From the NCBI GenBank assembly GCA_021848345.1, contig JAJZUV010000017.1:1-64000 (forward strand): a stretch of DNA of 64,000 bases, read 5' to 3'. Below are positions 63,364 through 64,000 of this stretch, piece after piece. Each line of letters opens with the position of its first letter. The stretch's first letter is position 1. Origin of the DNA: Pseudomonadota bacterium (lineage in GTDB: Bacteria; Pseudomonadota; Gammaproteobacteria; Burkholderiales; Burkholderiaceae_C). The position numbers and the translations under genes are program-made. The notes under the pieces were generated by a model. It was given only the letters and a program-made list of their open reading frames with translations. It ran no database searches and was not told where the DNA came from.

Positions 63364-64000
63364 TCAGCGCGGGGCGCCGTCGGCGGCGCCGCGCCAGCAG
63401 GCCCGCACGCCGGGAAGCGCCAGCAGGCGCAGCTCGATGCGTTGCAGTGCCGGCAGCGACGCGTGCTCGAAGCGCAGGCCCACGTGGTCCAGCGCGTCCA
63501 GGCCTTCGGCGCCCAGCCGGTGTTCGCCGGGCGTGAGCACCAGGCCGGTCAGGCGCGCCGACTCGCCTCGCAAGGCCTCGCAGATCGCCCCGGCGCCCAG
63601 CGCATCGTGCTCGGCCAGCAGTTCCAGGTCGGGGGTCTGCTTGCCGCGCGCCTCGGCCGCGCGTTTTTCGGCCGCGTGCGACAGGCGCCGCTCGATGGGC
63701 TTGATGCCGGCGAGGATGAGCAGGATGATGCCCGTTGCACCCACCGCCGCGACGTACATGCCGCCGCCCACCGCGAGACCCACGCCGGCTACCGACCACA
63801 GGCTGGCGGCGGTGTTCACGCCGCGCAGCACGTCACCGCGCAGCAGGATCACCCCGGCGCCGAGGAAGCCGATGCCGGAGACCACCTGCGCGGCGATGCG
63901 CGAAGGGTCGAGCACGACGTCGGGCGCGCGCAGCGCCTCGGAGAATCCGTAGGCCGACACCAGCATCGCCAGCGCCGAGCCCACGCACACCAGCATGTGC
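63364..64000 (-). CDS. MgtC/SapB family membrane protein (5' end outside window)
   Basis: At least 210 residues of an MgtC-family inner-membrane protein are visible; the N-terminus lies beyond the window edge. It shows LVCVGSALAMLVSAYGF, the family block RIAAQVVSGIGFLGAGVILLRGDVLRGVNTAASLWSVAGVGLAVGGGMY, one more helix, and a C-terminal cytoplasmic ACT-like domain. MgtC proteins link magnesium limitation, ATP synthase and virulence in some bacteria; many members have unknown roles. It is convergent with putA. Confidence 0.92.
   Translation of the reverse strand, partial: HMLVCVGSALAMLVSAYGFSEALRAPDVVLDPSRIAAQVVSGIGFLGAGVILLRGDVLRGVNTAASLWSVAGVGLAVGGGMYVAAVGATGIILLILAGIKPIERRLSHAAEKRAAEARGKQTPDLELLAEHDALGAGAICEALRGESARLTGLVLTPGEHRLGAEGLDALDHVGLRFEHASLPALQRIELRLLALPGVRACWRGAADGAPR

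Overview
The window is a gene-dense, GC-rich chromosomal segment. Order-level placement is Burkholderiales (Betaproteobacteria). It rests on the tsf-pyrH-frr-uppS-cdsA-dxr-rseP-bamA-skp-lpxD-fabZ-lpxA-lpxB-rnhB order, the rpsF-priB-rpsR-rplI-dnaB order, aminotransferase-hom-thrC followed by molybdopterin genes and clpB, and a trifunctional PutA. The genus cannot be fixed from sequence reading alone. No tRNA, rRNA, IS element, prophage or CRISPR array was seen.

Layout. 1-14.4 kb: one long plus-strand cluster for translation (tsf, frr), UMP kinase, isoprenoid and phospholipid precursors (uppS, cdsA, dxr), the envelope protease RseP, outer-membrane assembly (bamA, skp), lipid A and fatty-acid synthesis (lpxD, fabZ, lpxA, lpxB), RNase HII and an rRNA methyltransferase. 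Many of its genes overlap by ATGA. 14.4-18.9 kb: a DegV-like protein, then divergent ppsR/ppsA (PEP synthase and its regulator). 18.9-22 kb: ribosomal operon rpsF-priB-rpsR-rplI with a rho-independent terminator, then dnaB. 22-25.4 kb: a composite inverted repeat, then minus-strand PIN-PhoH, peroxiredoxin and Mth938-like genes. 25.5-32.2 kb: aminotransferase, hom, thrC, then mobB, moeA, moaD, moaE. 32.2-36.2 kb: a YqjD/YqjE/YqjK-like membrane trio divergent from clpB, which has a sigma-32-type promoter. 36.3-44.3 kb: Sco and CtaG oxidase assembly factors, rraA, lexA with an SOS box shared with an asparaginase gene, a DUF4124 protein, guaB and guaA. 44.3-54.5 kb: accessory-looking region with a 2046-residue autotransporter, a LysR/SDR pair and a cNMP-binding patatin. 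54.6-59.2 kb: minus-strand liv branched-chain amino acid ABC transporter. 59.5-63.3 kb: putA, with PutA-type GTTGCA operators upstream. 63.4 kb to the end: an MgtC-family gene cut by the window edge.

The most notable observations are: a PriB gene with no ATG, GTG or TTG start (apparent CTG start overlapping the rpsF stop); an autotransporter passenger built by exact-length nested duplications; a clean sigma-32 promoter at clpB; an inverted pair of GTTGCA motifs upstream of putA; a LexA box next to an asparaginase start; and one REP-like repeat family in two different architectures at convergent gene ends. No wholly new multi-gene system could be supported.
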